A stretch of 64,000 nucleotides of DNA from Sipunculus nudus (Eukaryota > Annelida > Sipuncula > Golfingiida > Sipunculidae): positions 109,265,142 through 109,329,141 of the forward strand of contig CM049306.1 in NCBI GenBank assembly GCA_026874595.1. Direction: 5' to 3'. Positions 12,967 through 27,900 of this stretch are shown piece by piece. The translations under genes were made by a program, and so were the position numbers. Positions within the stretch are counted from its first letter, which is position 1. Every line of letters starts with the position of its first letter. The notes beneath the pieces were generated by a model, which was not told the DNA's origin, ran no database searches, and worked only from the letters and a program-made list of their open reading frames with translations.

Positions 12967-15900
12967 CTACTGAATTTTGACTGATTGAAAAATTTCAACA
13001 CATCTGAGGTTCAATACAGAAGGTTTCAGTTGGTATTTTCTCAGAGACCTATATAAAGTATAACTGGGGTATTCATGGAGTTTGACCTATTTATAATCAA
13101 CCTATAGTATAACTGGGGTATTCATGGAGTTTGACCTATTTATAATCAACCTATAGTATAACTGAGGTATTCATGGAGTTTGACCTATTTATAATCAACC
13201 TATAGTATAACTGGGGTATTCATGGAGTTTGACCTTTTTATAATCAACCTATAGTATAACTGTGGTATTAATGGAGTTTGACATATTTATAATCAGGTTT
13301 TACCATCTGTAAAACACAAGTGGAAGATGTCTCTAATATTTATTGTAATCTTAAAATACTATATAATGTTACTGGAGGATCCTGTTAGATAAATGAAAAT
13401 GAAGATTAAGAAAGAAATTACAAACATAATGTTTGACACAAACAACACCAGACAAGAATCAGATCATGTTGCATTTGCAATCAGCAGCACGTACATCCCT
13501 CTCTTGAAAAGAATATTGATTATGTGTGCAAACAAATGTTCAGAGAAACAAAGGTTTTTAATTAAAAGAAAAAAAACACAGAGAAAATCTAGAAACAGCT
13601 GAATTAATCTTTTCTAAATAAATGGATTGTTTCTATAATTAAGCTCAGCATTAATCAGTTCTTAAGAATATTATTGTCTTAAATGGAATGGCTTCATCCG
13701 AAAATCAATTAACACTCAAACAGCATTTACTGTGTTTTGCTAAAGATTAAGGTGACCAATCTTTCTTGTGAAAATGGATTTTAGACAAGAATTCATTTCT
13801 TTAGAAGTAGTTCTGCTTACAGCTTACAATTGATCAAATGGTCACAGAGTATGAAACAAGAACTGATAGCTTGTCTTATTTCAAAGTGTAAAGTTTTGTA
13901 AACCTCCTGATTTTTCTTATTTAGCTATTCCATCCATAGTACTTCAATTAAAACAGTGATGTTTTTCTATTTATTTTCTCTCACTTCTTACATACAGTAT
14001 AAAGATAACTTCAAGAAAAATATAAGAAGTATTTATATGTGTGAATAGCATAAAATACTTTCCTAACTGCATTCACAGTGTATTGATGTAATATGTTATA
14101 TACTCTGTCCATAGGATACTTAAGCCATGCTCCCCAGTTAAGATAAAATTTTAAACAAGATACTTATCCATCAATTTTAGTTAGAAAGAGCAATGATTTA
14201 AAAAGACCCATAAAAAGATCCTATGAACTAATATTATTATGATATTATAGGTTTTTTTCACTTAAGATGTCTACATATCTGCTTAGGATAGCTCTCATCT
14301 ACAGACCACCTGCCACAGTGTTATAATATTCATTACTTTGACGTTTGGATGCCATTTATAATTCCAGCATGTTTAGATCCGGAAATGGAGGGTTTCTGTA
14401 CCACCTGTTGATACAGAGAGGCGGAGTCTGCAGACATAAATAAATGTACAGAAAATTATCACTATCAAAATTTTTTTTTTCACTATATAAATGTTACTGA
14501 TATTTCTGTTTTAAAAAAATTAGTTTGCTCTTTCAGCTCAATTGAACTAATTTTATTTTCATTGAATAAAGGCTGCCTGTGTACAGAATATCCCATATTT
14601 TATAAATTGTACAGGAATATGTACAGGACTCTTAATATATATGTACAACACATGGATAAGTAATGGTTTATGGCAAGATTTATGCTGTTATGTTCAGAAT
14701 GAAGGACAACTATGGTTAAACTCTCATTAAAAAAGGGAAAGGGACTAGTTCATATTGATTCCAGAGGTTGCTGTTACAAGTTTGGTCCACAATTTGCCTA
14801 AGCTTTGACACAGATATCAACAGGATGGATTAAGCCTAAGAGTTTTCCACCTCCATCCTAGACTCTATATCAGTTCCTGTTCCTTATTTTTCTGTGAACA
14901 GAATAGTGTAAAATGCAGCAATTTCCTCTGTTACCCTCTTTTCAAAAGAATGTACACCTCTAGGCTCTTGTGTATAACTCAGACCGACTGAAGATGTTTT
15001 TTTTTTCTTTGTCAAGCAGGTACACATTGCTGTAGTCAAGAATAAAGCCCTGTGTGCCCTTCAGCGTAATTTTGATGAGCCAATAGACCTGATACCACCA
15101 AGCCAAGCAGGGAGCTGTGAAGGGCTGCCACCATTTTACCCACAATGGTGACTAAGGAAAGCAACAGCACCCACACCTGAAAAGCCCCGAGCGGGCCACA
15201 CACTGGCACCGGCCCTTGCACCAGAGACCAGCCAATCCTGAGAGCTGACTCAAAAAGACTCTTAGGAGCGATCGCTAATTTCTTCAAATATATGCCTCTT
15301 GTGTTTTAACCAAAGTATAGAATACCCCAAGCTTATTGGAGTAATCCTAGAATATGGTTTTTGAATTTTGTTGCATTTCATCATTTGTGATGCAAGAATA
15401 TTGATTAAAATGTTTCTTTCAAAGGAAACTTTTTGATTAAGAAAAAAAAAGAAACAACTACTTTTCCAACATAAAATGCTAGATAAATTTTTAAACATTT
15501 GATAGATGACTGCTTGTATAATGCCTTACCAAGTAAGCTGCCCAGTGTTAGGGGTCTTCGACCAATCTTTTCCACCAGGTATACGCCAAGGAAGGTGAAT
15601 ACAAAATTAACTGCAGCTGTGACCGCAGACAGCCAGATGGCCACTGTCTCACTCTTTACCCCAGACATCTTTATAATGGTCGCACTGTAATACCTGGCAA
15701 AACAGGGAAATTCATGCTTTTTGATCAATTTCATCTTTACGCTTTAGTTGAGTGCATAACATGAGCTATTGTAAATTCAAAAAAATATGATTATTAACCT
15801 AGTTTGATTCCCTTTTAAATAAGCCCTCTATTCTGGAATTTAAAAGGGATTGTGTTTGAACGTTATAACTATAAACTCCAAATCAAAAGCTCAAAAAGTT

Positions 15901-18900
15901 TAATGAAGAATTATATGAACAAACCAGTGGACATTTGTCAAACACAATCATTTTGTTGCTGTTAGAGGTGTTCCCGTATTTTGATAAACCTTCAAGTCAA
16001 GTTAGTTACTATTTTGAAGAGCCTTTACATTCAAATTTACCTAAAATAGCTTATAGGCAATCTGTTGCATAGCAGGAAAATATGCGTTTTAGTTATATCA
16101 GGTATTTAGCTGATCAAGGCATTCAAGGAAAACATCACTGATTTTTTTTTTAAGTATTTATTAGGCAACTTCACAACTGTGAACAACTTTTATGAAGAGG
16201 TAGTTGGGCTTATTTCTTTCCAACTTTGCAGGGTTGTTCCCTTCTAATTACTGAACAGGCATTATGTTGAAGGACAAAACTTAAGACCAACTGATAAACC
16301 CAGCATGATAAAATGTAGCTTAAAATATGAATTTATTCAGCAGAGTGAAAACCTATTAAAACGACAGGTTACATATTCATCAAGAGAATAAAGGTTATTC
16401 AGATAACCAAATTACTGCAGATCCAGACCTGCATGTCTGCATTTCCCACTGTTTTCTATGTTATGTAGATATCAATAAGTTAAGGAGCCCCTGAAGCAGA
16501 TACAGCTAAATGTTTCAGGGACTGAGAGAGTACTTGTATATCTACTTGTGTAAAGGTAATTCTTCATCTGCATTGTCAGGGTTATCAAAGCAAAATAGAT
16601 CATGGTTACACCTCACGTCACAGTACAATCACACTGCTGTCTGACTAAAGATTTAAACATTCAAGATCTTACTTCCCCAGCAAGCAGTTAGTGATTCAAA
16701 GATCTACAGGAGATAACATGTTATAAGACCTGTACAACTAGGACAAACCACCAAAGTGGTGTCACATTTATAAGCAGACACAGTCAGATTTATGATATCC
16801 TGGGAATACTTTCCTATAACATTGTCTGGGTAAAGCACATTTTAATGTACAGAACCATCTTGCAGGGTCCTCTGGCACTTTAAACCATTAGTGCTTGACT
16901 ATATTTTATATCTGATAAAAAATGGATATTTTTTATGTTCAGCTCTACCAAGCTCTACACAAGCAGGTTTATATTGCTGTGTTTAAATCTGGAAAAATGC
17001 AAATGCAGCTTTATGGCATAAAAAGAATGGTTTGGTATCCCTTCAGTGGCTTGTTATTATAATGCTTATTAATCATCTCTGTACATAGTGTCAGCTGTTA
17101 CAGAATTCACTGCCGTCCTGGTTGTCAGATAAACTAATTGGTAGATGGTAGAAGTGAAGAAAACTGGTTAGCTGACAATGAATTCCTGTAGCTCAGGTGA
17201 TGAAAAATTATTTTAATGGCCACAGATATGACACCATAAATCCTCATTATATTTGTCATACTCAGTGACCAAGCAGGGTGCAATTGATCTGATGCATAGG
17301 CTGGTATATAACTGCCAAGGATCGGTCCAAAAGCTATGACCTAATTTTTGTCTCAATCATGTTTTTGTACTGTAGGGGAGGTAGGGCTGAAACGGGTACA
17401 AAATTTTGGACTCAAGTACCCGACAGGCATTACCCGACTCGGACTCGAGTACTTGTTACCATGGCAACGCTGTGAAGATAAAACGGACATTTCTTTACAG
17501 AGGCAAAATATGCATAAATTAGACTTTGTGACTGCTTCACTTTATCCCAATGAAGGAATAGATATATGTCATTACAAGACCTCTGTTAATTTGACTAGCA
17601 TATGTTTAGAGCCCTATGCCAGGCTACGATAATGAATAAATAGGCCTACAGACTGCCCATAAATTTGCAGTAATATTCAGATATGCATGTGCATACACAA
17701 GTACTCGAGTCCAAATTTTGGACTTGAGTACTCGGTAAGTATTACCCGGACTCGAGTACTCAAGTACTCCTTTCAGCCCTAAGGGGAGGCACAAGAATAA
17801 CATTAAATTCTTAGTACCAGTACATGCTTGAACCCTTACTCTTCTCTGCAATTAGTTTGTGTGGGATCAAGAAATAGCCAAACAAAATCTTAGGAATATA
17901 AAACAGAAAATAGCCTGAGTGTGATATAATGTAGAAAACCATGTACCTACATCCTTGTATTAAAACAATAAAGGGAGAATAATAAAAACTTAGGACATGC
18001 AATGCATTATACACAAGAGGGTGGCTGACAGTTCTGACTCATAAGAATCTACCAGACAAGACTCCCACTGATGGACTGGCTCAACACAGAAAATATATCA
18101 ATATTTAAGAAGTACTATTTTTTGGGCAAGTAATATAAGTTCTTTTATTTCTTGAATTCCTAAGTTTCCAAATAATGACTCAGTATTATTAAACAGCAAT
18201 AAATAACTGGTAAGTTTTCTAGTCACACACAAGAAGTGAGTTAATCAACTTACATGACAGTATTAATGCCCGCCAGCTGCTGAAACATTTGCAAGCTACA
18301 GCCTATTAAAAGTGCTCTCCGCACAGATGGGGTCCTCAGCATCTGCCAGATTATCGGTGTGTGACCTGTAATGATAAACCATCATCATAACTGGTTATTG
18401 AAGCAGAGTGAGAAATATATTGCTTCAGCAAGATGGCAAATAACTTTTATCAGGGGTCTGTCTTAAAACTATTTTTAATCTAATGAAACTGCAAGACTAC
18501 ACCCATCTCAGTCTGGCCCAGATTAATGGATATTTTAATAGATAATGTATCATGGTCAGGTATATACAAGTATTATTAAGTATAACATGCTGCGATGTTT
18601 TTAATTCCCTAGAAGCTAATGCAGGTGCTGGTGTTCCCAACCAAAATATGATGACTGAAGGCTGCTTAGAAAATCAAATACTTGGATAGACTGTGCCTGC
18701 ATGAAGTTTATATCTCAGTGTATTCTAAATTGGAAGCTAGTACCTGGAGTCATTTAATACTGATCGAGGCCATTTCTACAGCAGACCTAACAATATCTGA
18801 ACTAGACATGCATAAAATTTTCATAATGTTAGATCAAAACACAAAATGTTAATTCATTCACAAATAAGAGAGTCAAGGGTTGCCAGAGTTAGTGATAAAC

Positions 18901-21900
18901 AAATCAGAGAAAGCACTTTTCCTTTTTTAACACACTATTCCAATCCCAAAACAATAAATCCCAGGTGCTTTTCAGCAGAGATTAAGTCATTTCTGTGGCA
19001 TATTTAAGCATCAGGGACCTGCAGCCACTGCCTCCAGGTTACAGGTTTATACTTTATAGGGTTATTAATTCTGATGTTAACTTCTGGTGGCAGCTGCTCA
19101 GTGGCCTCCCAACCCAGCTCTTATCACATATTTTTTTCTCAGTATGTAGATAAGGTCTAAAAATGGCTTCAAAAATGCCATTTTTTAACAAGTTTTATTG
19201 CAACATGTTGAGTTAATCTACCAAAAAAAATCTTTGACCTTCAAACACTCATATGATCAGAAGGAAAACTGGTTCCTCCATTATTAATTCCACACCTGAA
19301 ACTTGTTCTCCCAATATATTTATAACAACTAGAATGAGTTTGTTTTCTTGCGTTGTAAAAGAGAAATATGTCCCCTTTCCCTATGGGCCCCCAATCTCTG
19401 AATCTGAGGGAAAAAATATGGACTACTTCAAAAGTTTGGGTTTAAAACAATCCAAGATTACTGAAGATTGATCTTGAATATGAAAGCCCAGATCACCAGT
19501 TTTTGAACTTATCTGCTCGAGACTTTGGTAGAAACAATTAATGTATCAGATTTCACCAAATAATACTATGTGGTTAAAAAATTATAAGTCTCCACGAAAA
19601 TTTTTCTATTTACGCCTTGAAGATAAGTTTAAAACTTGTACAAAATTTTGGTAGAAACAATTCAAATTGCAAAGTGATCAGATGTGAACCATCAAAATTA
19701 ATTAAATCATTGATCATTATTTATCATTATTATAAAATGTTTGTTGGATTAAAATAAATTAATGCTAGATTTATGAAGGCAAATCCATAGGAAAATATAA
19801 TTAAGCTTTCACTTTAATATAGAGTTCCACTGAAGTTAAATAATCTACTGATATAGGAAATCATATTACAATGTAAGAGGATATCGACAATAAAATTAGA
19901 AAAACAATCCCTTCTTGTTTAAAGGCTTATAAAATCTACCCTCTGACTCTGCTATTCTCTGATGATAAACATAAATAATAGCATGAACCTATCATTCCTA
20001 ACACAACATCACAGGAAGCAAGTCCATACATCTTTATAAAAGTCAGATAAAAGATCTTCACAATCATATTTTGTCTGAGACAAATATGTAGGAGTTCCAA
20101 TAATAAAACTAAGGACATTAAGTTTTAGTGATATCACACATAAACATAAAGGAGAAACAAAGAGGGATCAAACACTTCATAGCAGACATAAAACTGTCAA
20201 TTATTTTACCAGAAGAAAAGTTAATTAATTAATCTTCCAGGTCATTCAGCTAATGATGTAACAATCAGATTTCTTTCCTCTTTGAACGGTAGCTTGAACC
20301 AATAAAAAATAAAAGCAGGTCATTCATCAGGATTAGATGTTCTTCACTGTAGTCACCCTGATTCTGTTGATTTCCTCTGGTATTCAAACACTTCTGACTC
20401 TTTCATTGATGGATAAAATGTTATTAGATCCTTTTGTTCTTAATAGCTAGCTTCCTTTGCACTTTTTTAACCAAAGGTCCAAACCTCATCTGAAATCTTA
20501 CTTTTGTTCACAGTACAATATCTTAATGAACAATTCTGGTTCAAGTTACTCTTAATTATGTTGTCAGGTTTATAAAATGAGCATTAGATTTTAAACAAGA
20601 TGAACTGCATACTGTACTAATTCCAGCAAGGTACAATCATTTCTCTGATATCATGACAATTTTTTTATTGGGATAGTGTGATAGTACTCCTGTTAACATT
20701 CAAATGGAGTACAGCTGAAAATTGCTCCACAGAAGTAGTAGTACATGAGATTTAAGTAAAAATAAACCTTGACTTTTAAAATCCAGGAAACATGAGCTTT
20801 CCTAGCAAATTTTTTCTTCAGTAAAATTCACGTAGAACCTGAATAAATGATCTCTCACTAAAAGCTGGAAAACCAGACTACTAACTTATTCATTTTGCCA
20901 ATTTCCAAGGTTATCTGACTTCATAAAACACAAAGAGGTTCAAGCTGTTATAGATGCACATATGTATGAGACCTAACTTTGGAAAAGTTTTAAGGACTTC
21001 TAAAGGAGTCAGCATTTACATACATTTTTACCTGTGAAGGAATATAAAATGCCAGTTCTAGTTACTGTTAATGATTATTATCACTTGCCCGTTTATTTTG
21101 AAGGTTGAATATTATGTTATGAATTATGGATGCATTTATATGCAATTATGGATGCATTTATATTATATTTATGCAATGAATATACAAGCGACTACGTGTA
21201 TCCACCGAAATCAGAGTGGGACGGGTGAAATGAGGCATGGATTGAGTGGCAAGGGGAAATAGAGTGAGGTGTGTTGCAAATTAGCAAGGATGTCTGCAGC
21301 TGAAATTTGTCTGTAGGTGGTGCCACCTACCTCAAAATCAAGAAAGATATCCAAGTTGTATACATATGCAAAATTTTAGGCAGATATAAGTCAAACCACT
21401 ACTTGTATAAGAGTGATTTATTCCCACAGCAGATAAACAGAAGGACACTGTGCAAAAATGGTGGCAGGTGGCACCACCAATTTTGAGTATGATTAAGAGA
21501 TATGTGAGATCTATATACATGCAAAATTTCAGGGGGATATGTCAAACCAGTCCTGAGATATAAGCCTGAATGTCTGCAGCGTAAACATAAATGTAGATGG
21601 CACCACCTGCCACAAATCAAGAAAGCTATCCAAGATGTATAAACATGCAACATTTAAGTCAAACCATTACTGAGATATGAGTGATTTTATCCCACATCAG
21701 ACAAACAGACAGATACTGTGCAAAAATGGTTGCAGCTGGCGCCACCAGTGTTGCAACTGATATAGAGCTTTGTGAGATCTATACACATGCAAAACTCCAA
21801 GCAGATAAGTCAAACCATTATTTGTATATGAATGATTTAATCCCACAGGAGATAAACAGAAGGACACTGTGCAAGAATGGTGGCAGGTGGCGCCACCAAT

Positions 21901-24900
21901 TTTGTGTATGATTAAGAGTTATGTGAGATCTATACACATGAAAAATTTCAGAGGGATATGTCAAACCAGTCCTGATTGAGATATAAGCCTGTATGTCTGC
22001 AGCCTGAACATGAATGTAGGTAGCGCCACCTATCATAAAATCAAGAAAGCTATCCAGGATGTATACACATGAAAAATCTTAGGTGGATAAGTCCTACCAA
22101 TGCAGAGATATGAGTAATTTTATCCAAAGACAGATGAACAGACAGATGCTGTGCAAAAATGGGTTCAGGTGGCGCCACCATTTTTATTGTATGTTATAAA
22201 GCTTTCCAAGGGCTATATTTGTGCAAAATTTTTGCCTGATCATGCAGTCAAACGGTTCCCTAGATATGTGGGTTTATGTGTGGAAACAGATGCACAAAGG
22301 GACACTGGGCAGAGAGGAAAAGTCAGAGGTCAACCAAAAATGAGGGCACAGCAGTTCACATGTCACCGAATCATAATTCCAAATTTAAAAAAATTCTGCC
22401 CAGTGGTTAAGGAGTTCTCGGGAAACCTAAGCAGCAGCGGCGTCCGACTGAAAACATAGTTTCCGCAAAATTCTGTTTTGGCAGATACAATTATGTGAAA
22501 AAAATAAATGATATCTTATATGAGGGAAGATATGAAGGACAATTAAGTAATTTATATTTCATCATTAATGGCTGATATTTTCCAAGGGCAAGCTCGGTGG
22601 TCCAGCAAACTGGGCCAATCATTTTTCGTGAAATCACTCACTGCGGGCTGCCTGCTCCTTCTCAGCCTCTTGGCAACTGGTCTTGATGGCTTCGTACTCA
22701 TCGTCGATGTCAGCAGCACCACGAACCCTCTGTAGCACCTGATATGGAGAGATCAATGCTCGAGTCAAGTATGAGTTATGACAATATTCAAACTGTCATG
22801 AGGCACAACGGCCCCAGGAATCCACGAAACCCTGCCAGCCTGATGGAGAAATCTCATAACTGTCCTCCCTACATGTGTAACCAATATTTTGTCTCCACTT
22901 GAGCTGTCATGCCTCCAGATAGGGTATTACCAAAGCCGAAGCCTGCATTATATTTTCTTTGCTGCAAGTAGCCTTTCCAAGGTATGGTATAAATGTTTAA
23001 TATACCAACATTGGTATTCCATGGGTAAGTATATAAATCCCATTTAAATATTCTGGCATGCAACCTTATGTATGAATTGGTTTTGCAAAATACAGGCACA
23101 CAATGTTAAATACTTTATGTGGTCATGCACTGTTGACAAGGCTTTGGTGAAATGCAGTTTAATTAAAACCTGTAGAAATAGTTTGTCCTTCATCATACAT
23201 TACATTTTTCAATTGTCTCTCTCCTTATGTAAACTACCAAAATTATGGAAGACCGCAGAAATAATTCCAGTCGCCAAAAATAACTCTCCTAAAGTGATGA
23301 ATGATCTTAGGCCTGTTGCACTAACATCTATTCTCGCAAAATCTTTGGAGCGAATAGTTCTTAATAAATTACTTCCAATTGTTAAACCAATGCTAGATCA
23401 ACATCAGTTTGCATATTCATCCAACAGATGCACAAGCGACGCAATTGCCACATTAACTCATTATATTTATCAACACTTAGACAGGGACCCCAGAAATTAT
23501 GCCAGATCACTTTTCATTGATTATTCTTCAGCCTTCAATACAATACAGCCACACATTATGATCAATCAGCTCTGTAGATATAACATTCCTCTTTCCTACT
23601 GTCTATGGATTCTAGATTTTCTCTCGGATAGAAGACAACATGTTAGAACAAGCAAAGAAACTTCTTCAGATATAATCATAAATACTGGTGCTCCACAAGG
23701 CTGTGTTCTGTCAGCAGTCCTTTTTATTCTATATACAAATAATTTGTCTGTGAGCCTTTCAGATTGTAAAATTATCAAATATGCAGACGACACTGTCATT
23801 CTAGGCCTGATACACAAGAATGATGAATCGCTCTACAGGAAAACCATTCAATATGTGACTGGTTGGTGTGAGGAACACTACCTTCAGTTAAATGTAAAGA
23901 AGACTAAAGAAGTAGTATTTGATTTTAGGAGATCAAAATCTGTAATTACCCCAGTTGCTATCAAAAATGAAGATGTTGATATTGTAGAAAATTATAAATA
24001 CTTAGGATGTATTATTGACAGAAATCTGAATTGGAAAGAACATGTGTTGAATCAATCCAAGAAAGCAAACAAAAGATTATATTACCTTTATTATCTAAGA
24101 AAGCTTAATATTGACAAAACCATAATTACCATGTTTTATAATTCAGTAATTTCCAGTGTCCTTACTTATTCACTGGAGTGCTGGTTTACAAATATATCTG
24201 ATAAGTTAAAGAAACAGTTGAATAATACCAGGAAGAGAAGTAGTAGAATAACTGGTACTTCTCTTGCCTCACACCAGGAAATCTGTGAAACCAAAACAAT
24301 GGCCTTCATATCTAAGGTCATGAATGACAAAACACATCCCCTATATTCAGAGTTCCGTTTTTTACCTTCAGGTAAACGCCTAGATACAATATTCTGCAGA
24401 ACAACTCGTTTTAAAAAATCTCTCGTACCACACAGTATTAAACACTTTAACTCACAACCCTCTTAGAAATTTAATGTTTTGAATTATGTGTTTTACCTGC
24501 AGAATTATCTGTTTTATCATTTTTACATGCTTAATTTTACATGCATCAATATGTTATGTGTGATTTTTATGTATTTTTGTATTATTTTTATGTATTTATC
24601 TATCTATTTACTTATTTATTTTTTTTTTTTTTTATGTAATGAATTGCAAGTCAACAACAAATTCCTGGAACTGAAGGCTAATAAATGTTATCTTATCTTA
24701 TCTCTTATCTCTTATCTTATTTTTAATTTATCATATATTTATACACAAGGGTTCCATCTTCCAAAAGTGATATAGAGAGGCAGGCTTAAATTTGCAACAA
24801 TATTAACACAATTTGCATCATTTTTGCATCATTATAGGAAGGCAGGAATCTCTTTTGAAAAAAAAAAGAAATACATATATATAATATATAAATGTCAAAG

Positions 24901-27900
24901 AGATGCTTGCCATATTTTCTTTTGCACCACCTGATTCTGAGGCTGAAAAAGAACTCTGTACAAATGTCCCTTAATATATGAAACAAGAATAGAATTTAAG
25001 ATCAGCATCAGCACTGTAAAACATAAATATGTTGTTACTTTATACAATTGAGTACATTGGATTAATATGGACATTGCTGTTGTTTCAGTGTAGATGGTTT
25101 TTAAATATTCATAAGTCTTGACATTGTCATACCCATATGTAACCATTAAGCAGAGCTCATTGATTCCCAATATGACTGTTTTTCTCCTATACAGGCCAGG
25201 ATGCCTGAATGGCTCTTGATAATGGAGGTTTTCGAGGCTACCTGAGCAGTTATGTTAGCTACTATACTGGGTAGTTGATGAATAAAATATTACAGATTCA
25301 GGATTTATGTAAAACATCTCTACAGCCACATGAATTCTGAGCACTCAGCTTGCTTATTCCAAACATGTTAGAAATACAGAGAGGACCACTTAAAGTAGGA
25401 AACAAGGGACCCATGGGTCACTGTGTTCAGCTGAAGTTGACCTGGAAGGTAAAAATGTAAAATAATATCAAATTGAGATAAAGTCTAAGAGGAAAAGTTA
25501 ATATAGGCCATGGCTGGTTGACATGATCCGTTTGTAGTGATGAATAAAAAATTTTTGCAAATAATATTTTGTGACATAACCATGCATTTCCTAATGTTTA
25601 AACTGAAGCATGTGAGCAGTTTGTGAACATAAGATGTATATTATAACCATGATAATTGGTTGGCTTTTTTATAAATTGCTGACAGTTCAGTAGTTCACAC
25701 ATTCTTCAACTGGATCTATTTTTTTATGATATATATATATTATTAAATATATGTATTTTTTTATTAAATAAAATGTATACACTTAAAATATAACTTATGT
25801 CCCCAGTCCACAGGTGCAAGGACTTGGTGGTGGTTGTGGGGGGGGGGAGGTTTATTTTTAATCTGCATGCAGTTTGTTATCAAAGTTATTTTAACAGTTC
25901 TTTAGGAAAAATTTCATAATTAATATATATCTAATGATAAGGGAGAGATGATAGACAGACAGAGCTGATCACTTTATGTTCCATTCTCCTGAAGCAAAAA
26001 TATGTTTCAAATAGATCTTAATTTTTTCTAATCTAATTATTTGGATTAGCCTCAAGAAAAATTCAATAACCAGCCTAATTTTCAAGCTTATATTTTCAAA
26101 TTTAAATTTAAACAGATTTAATTTATATTAATGTTTACATGCTGTGAAAATTAAATCAATAGTATTCACAGGAAAAAGTTGATTACCATGGTTAAAGTTG
26201 AGCAAAATCTAAGGTTCTGATTTTATTTTAATGCTAATACCTTTAAAAAGATTACAAAATTCAGATATAATTTTGGGTATACAATTGAATCTTCATTAAG
26301 CAATTAGGTTATATAGTTGGAAAAAAGTCTCTAGCTTCAAAAATATTCATGGTAAACGAGTAAATATTTTTCCTGATTTAAAAAAAATCTATTATGTTTG
26401 GGCCCATAACTTAAAGAAATTACACTTTACGAACTTATTTCTGGCATGTATACAGGAAATATATAGGAAAAAACTTCTGGTAAATATATTTAAATATATT
26501 TTGATATTATGCATTCCTGAAGTGTGATAATAGGTTTTTAATGGAAATTTGTGGTTTTTCCTTAATTTCTCAAAGGAACAAGGTCAGAGTGACCCAGTTT
26601 TCGGTTTGGTAGGAGATTTTAGGGACATCTAACAGTATGCAGAACCTTTAACTCTTAGGCCTAACAGTTTCAAAATGTGCCAGTCTAAGGGATGGACAGA
26701 CTGACAGACAGACAGATGGATGACAGACAATGGACCATGACTATAGCCCAGATGACTTAAAGGTTAATTGGGGCCTAATCACCTCTCTGACCTTTATAAA
26801 CTATAGGTAATCTCTTAGAGTTATCATAAAAATAGACCAGAAAACATGGAAATCACCATATACAGACTGCTTCTTTTGTTTATATCAACATGTTTATATT
26901 ATGAGGGGGCCAGCCAAAATAATCAAAACAAATTCAACAAGGGCATCTGGCAACAAGTTAGATCTTTGCAAATGGTGTTTTGCAACAAATGACCTTTCTA
27001 CCTCTGCATATATGCAACCTACCACCTTAGGTTACATATTTTCTCTGTTTGTCAAAATTACTGTGTTTAAAAACATGTTGTTGATAAACAAGTACACACA
27101 TCCTTCACAGAGGCCTTATAAGAACTTTTCACAACCAGAATTACCCTATATTATTAATATTATACACAAAGGAAGCCAGAAATCACGAAAAATTCTTTTT
27201 CAAAAGGCAGGCAAATGGGCACCTTTAAGCTGAGCAAAAAAGGGTAAAATCTTATTAAAAAAACAGTGGTGCAGTTCTGGATTTTACCAGAGAAATATTA
27301 AACAATCACTATTTTATAAAGGTTTCAGGGATAAATAAATAAATCATACTGATCATACTATCACCCAAAAAAAGGAATTAAATATATTTTTTTTTGTCTG
27401 TCAAAGATGATGTACTTAAATTATTCTTATGTAGATACCAAGAAAGATATCTTAAGGAGGTTCATCAAACTCATTATTAATCACCTTATGATTTGAGGCT
27501 TAACTATCATACTACAGTTTTTTAACCTAGCTTGATTTATGGCTTTAAATTGTTAACCAAATCAATATGAATGAGTATTTGTGTACATCTCACGTGTGCT
27601 TGTATGCAATAAATGCATGAAACAGTCAGGTGTATGTAAAATTAAGCTGGTAATATCTTTTTGTGGTGCACTGTCTTCAAACAATCTTCAGCTAAACACT
27701 TCACAATGTAAATTCAGGGCATGAAAGGGTTACCTAGCTTTCTCGTAGATTATCATAACTTATTCTGTTGTTTTAGAAAATATAATTATTGTATGATATG
27801 TTAAGTGCGAGTGGTGAATCCATTTCATATTATATTAAATACATGCAACATGTTGCACTTTAAAATGTCTGGAGGACACAACAGCATAATACTCACTCTA

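Larger units (their letters stand above)
12729..15529 (-). other. intron between exons d and e
   Basis: 2.8 kb, AT-rich. Holds a (TA)n tract, a 49-bp minisatellite and, at about 15010-15245, a patch less AT-rich than its surroundings with a short protein-like open frame on the plus strand. The rest shows nothing. Confidence 0.9.
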
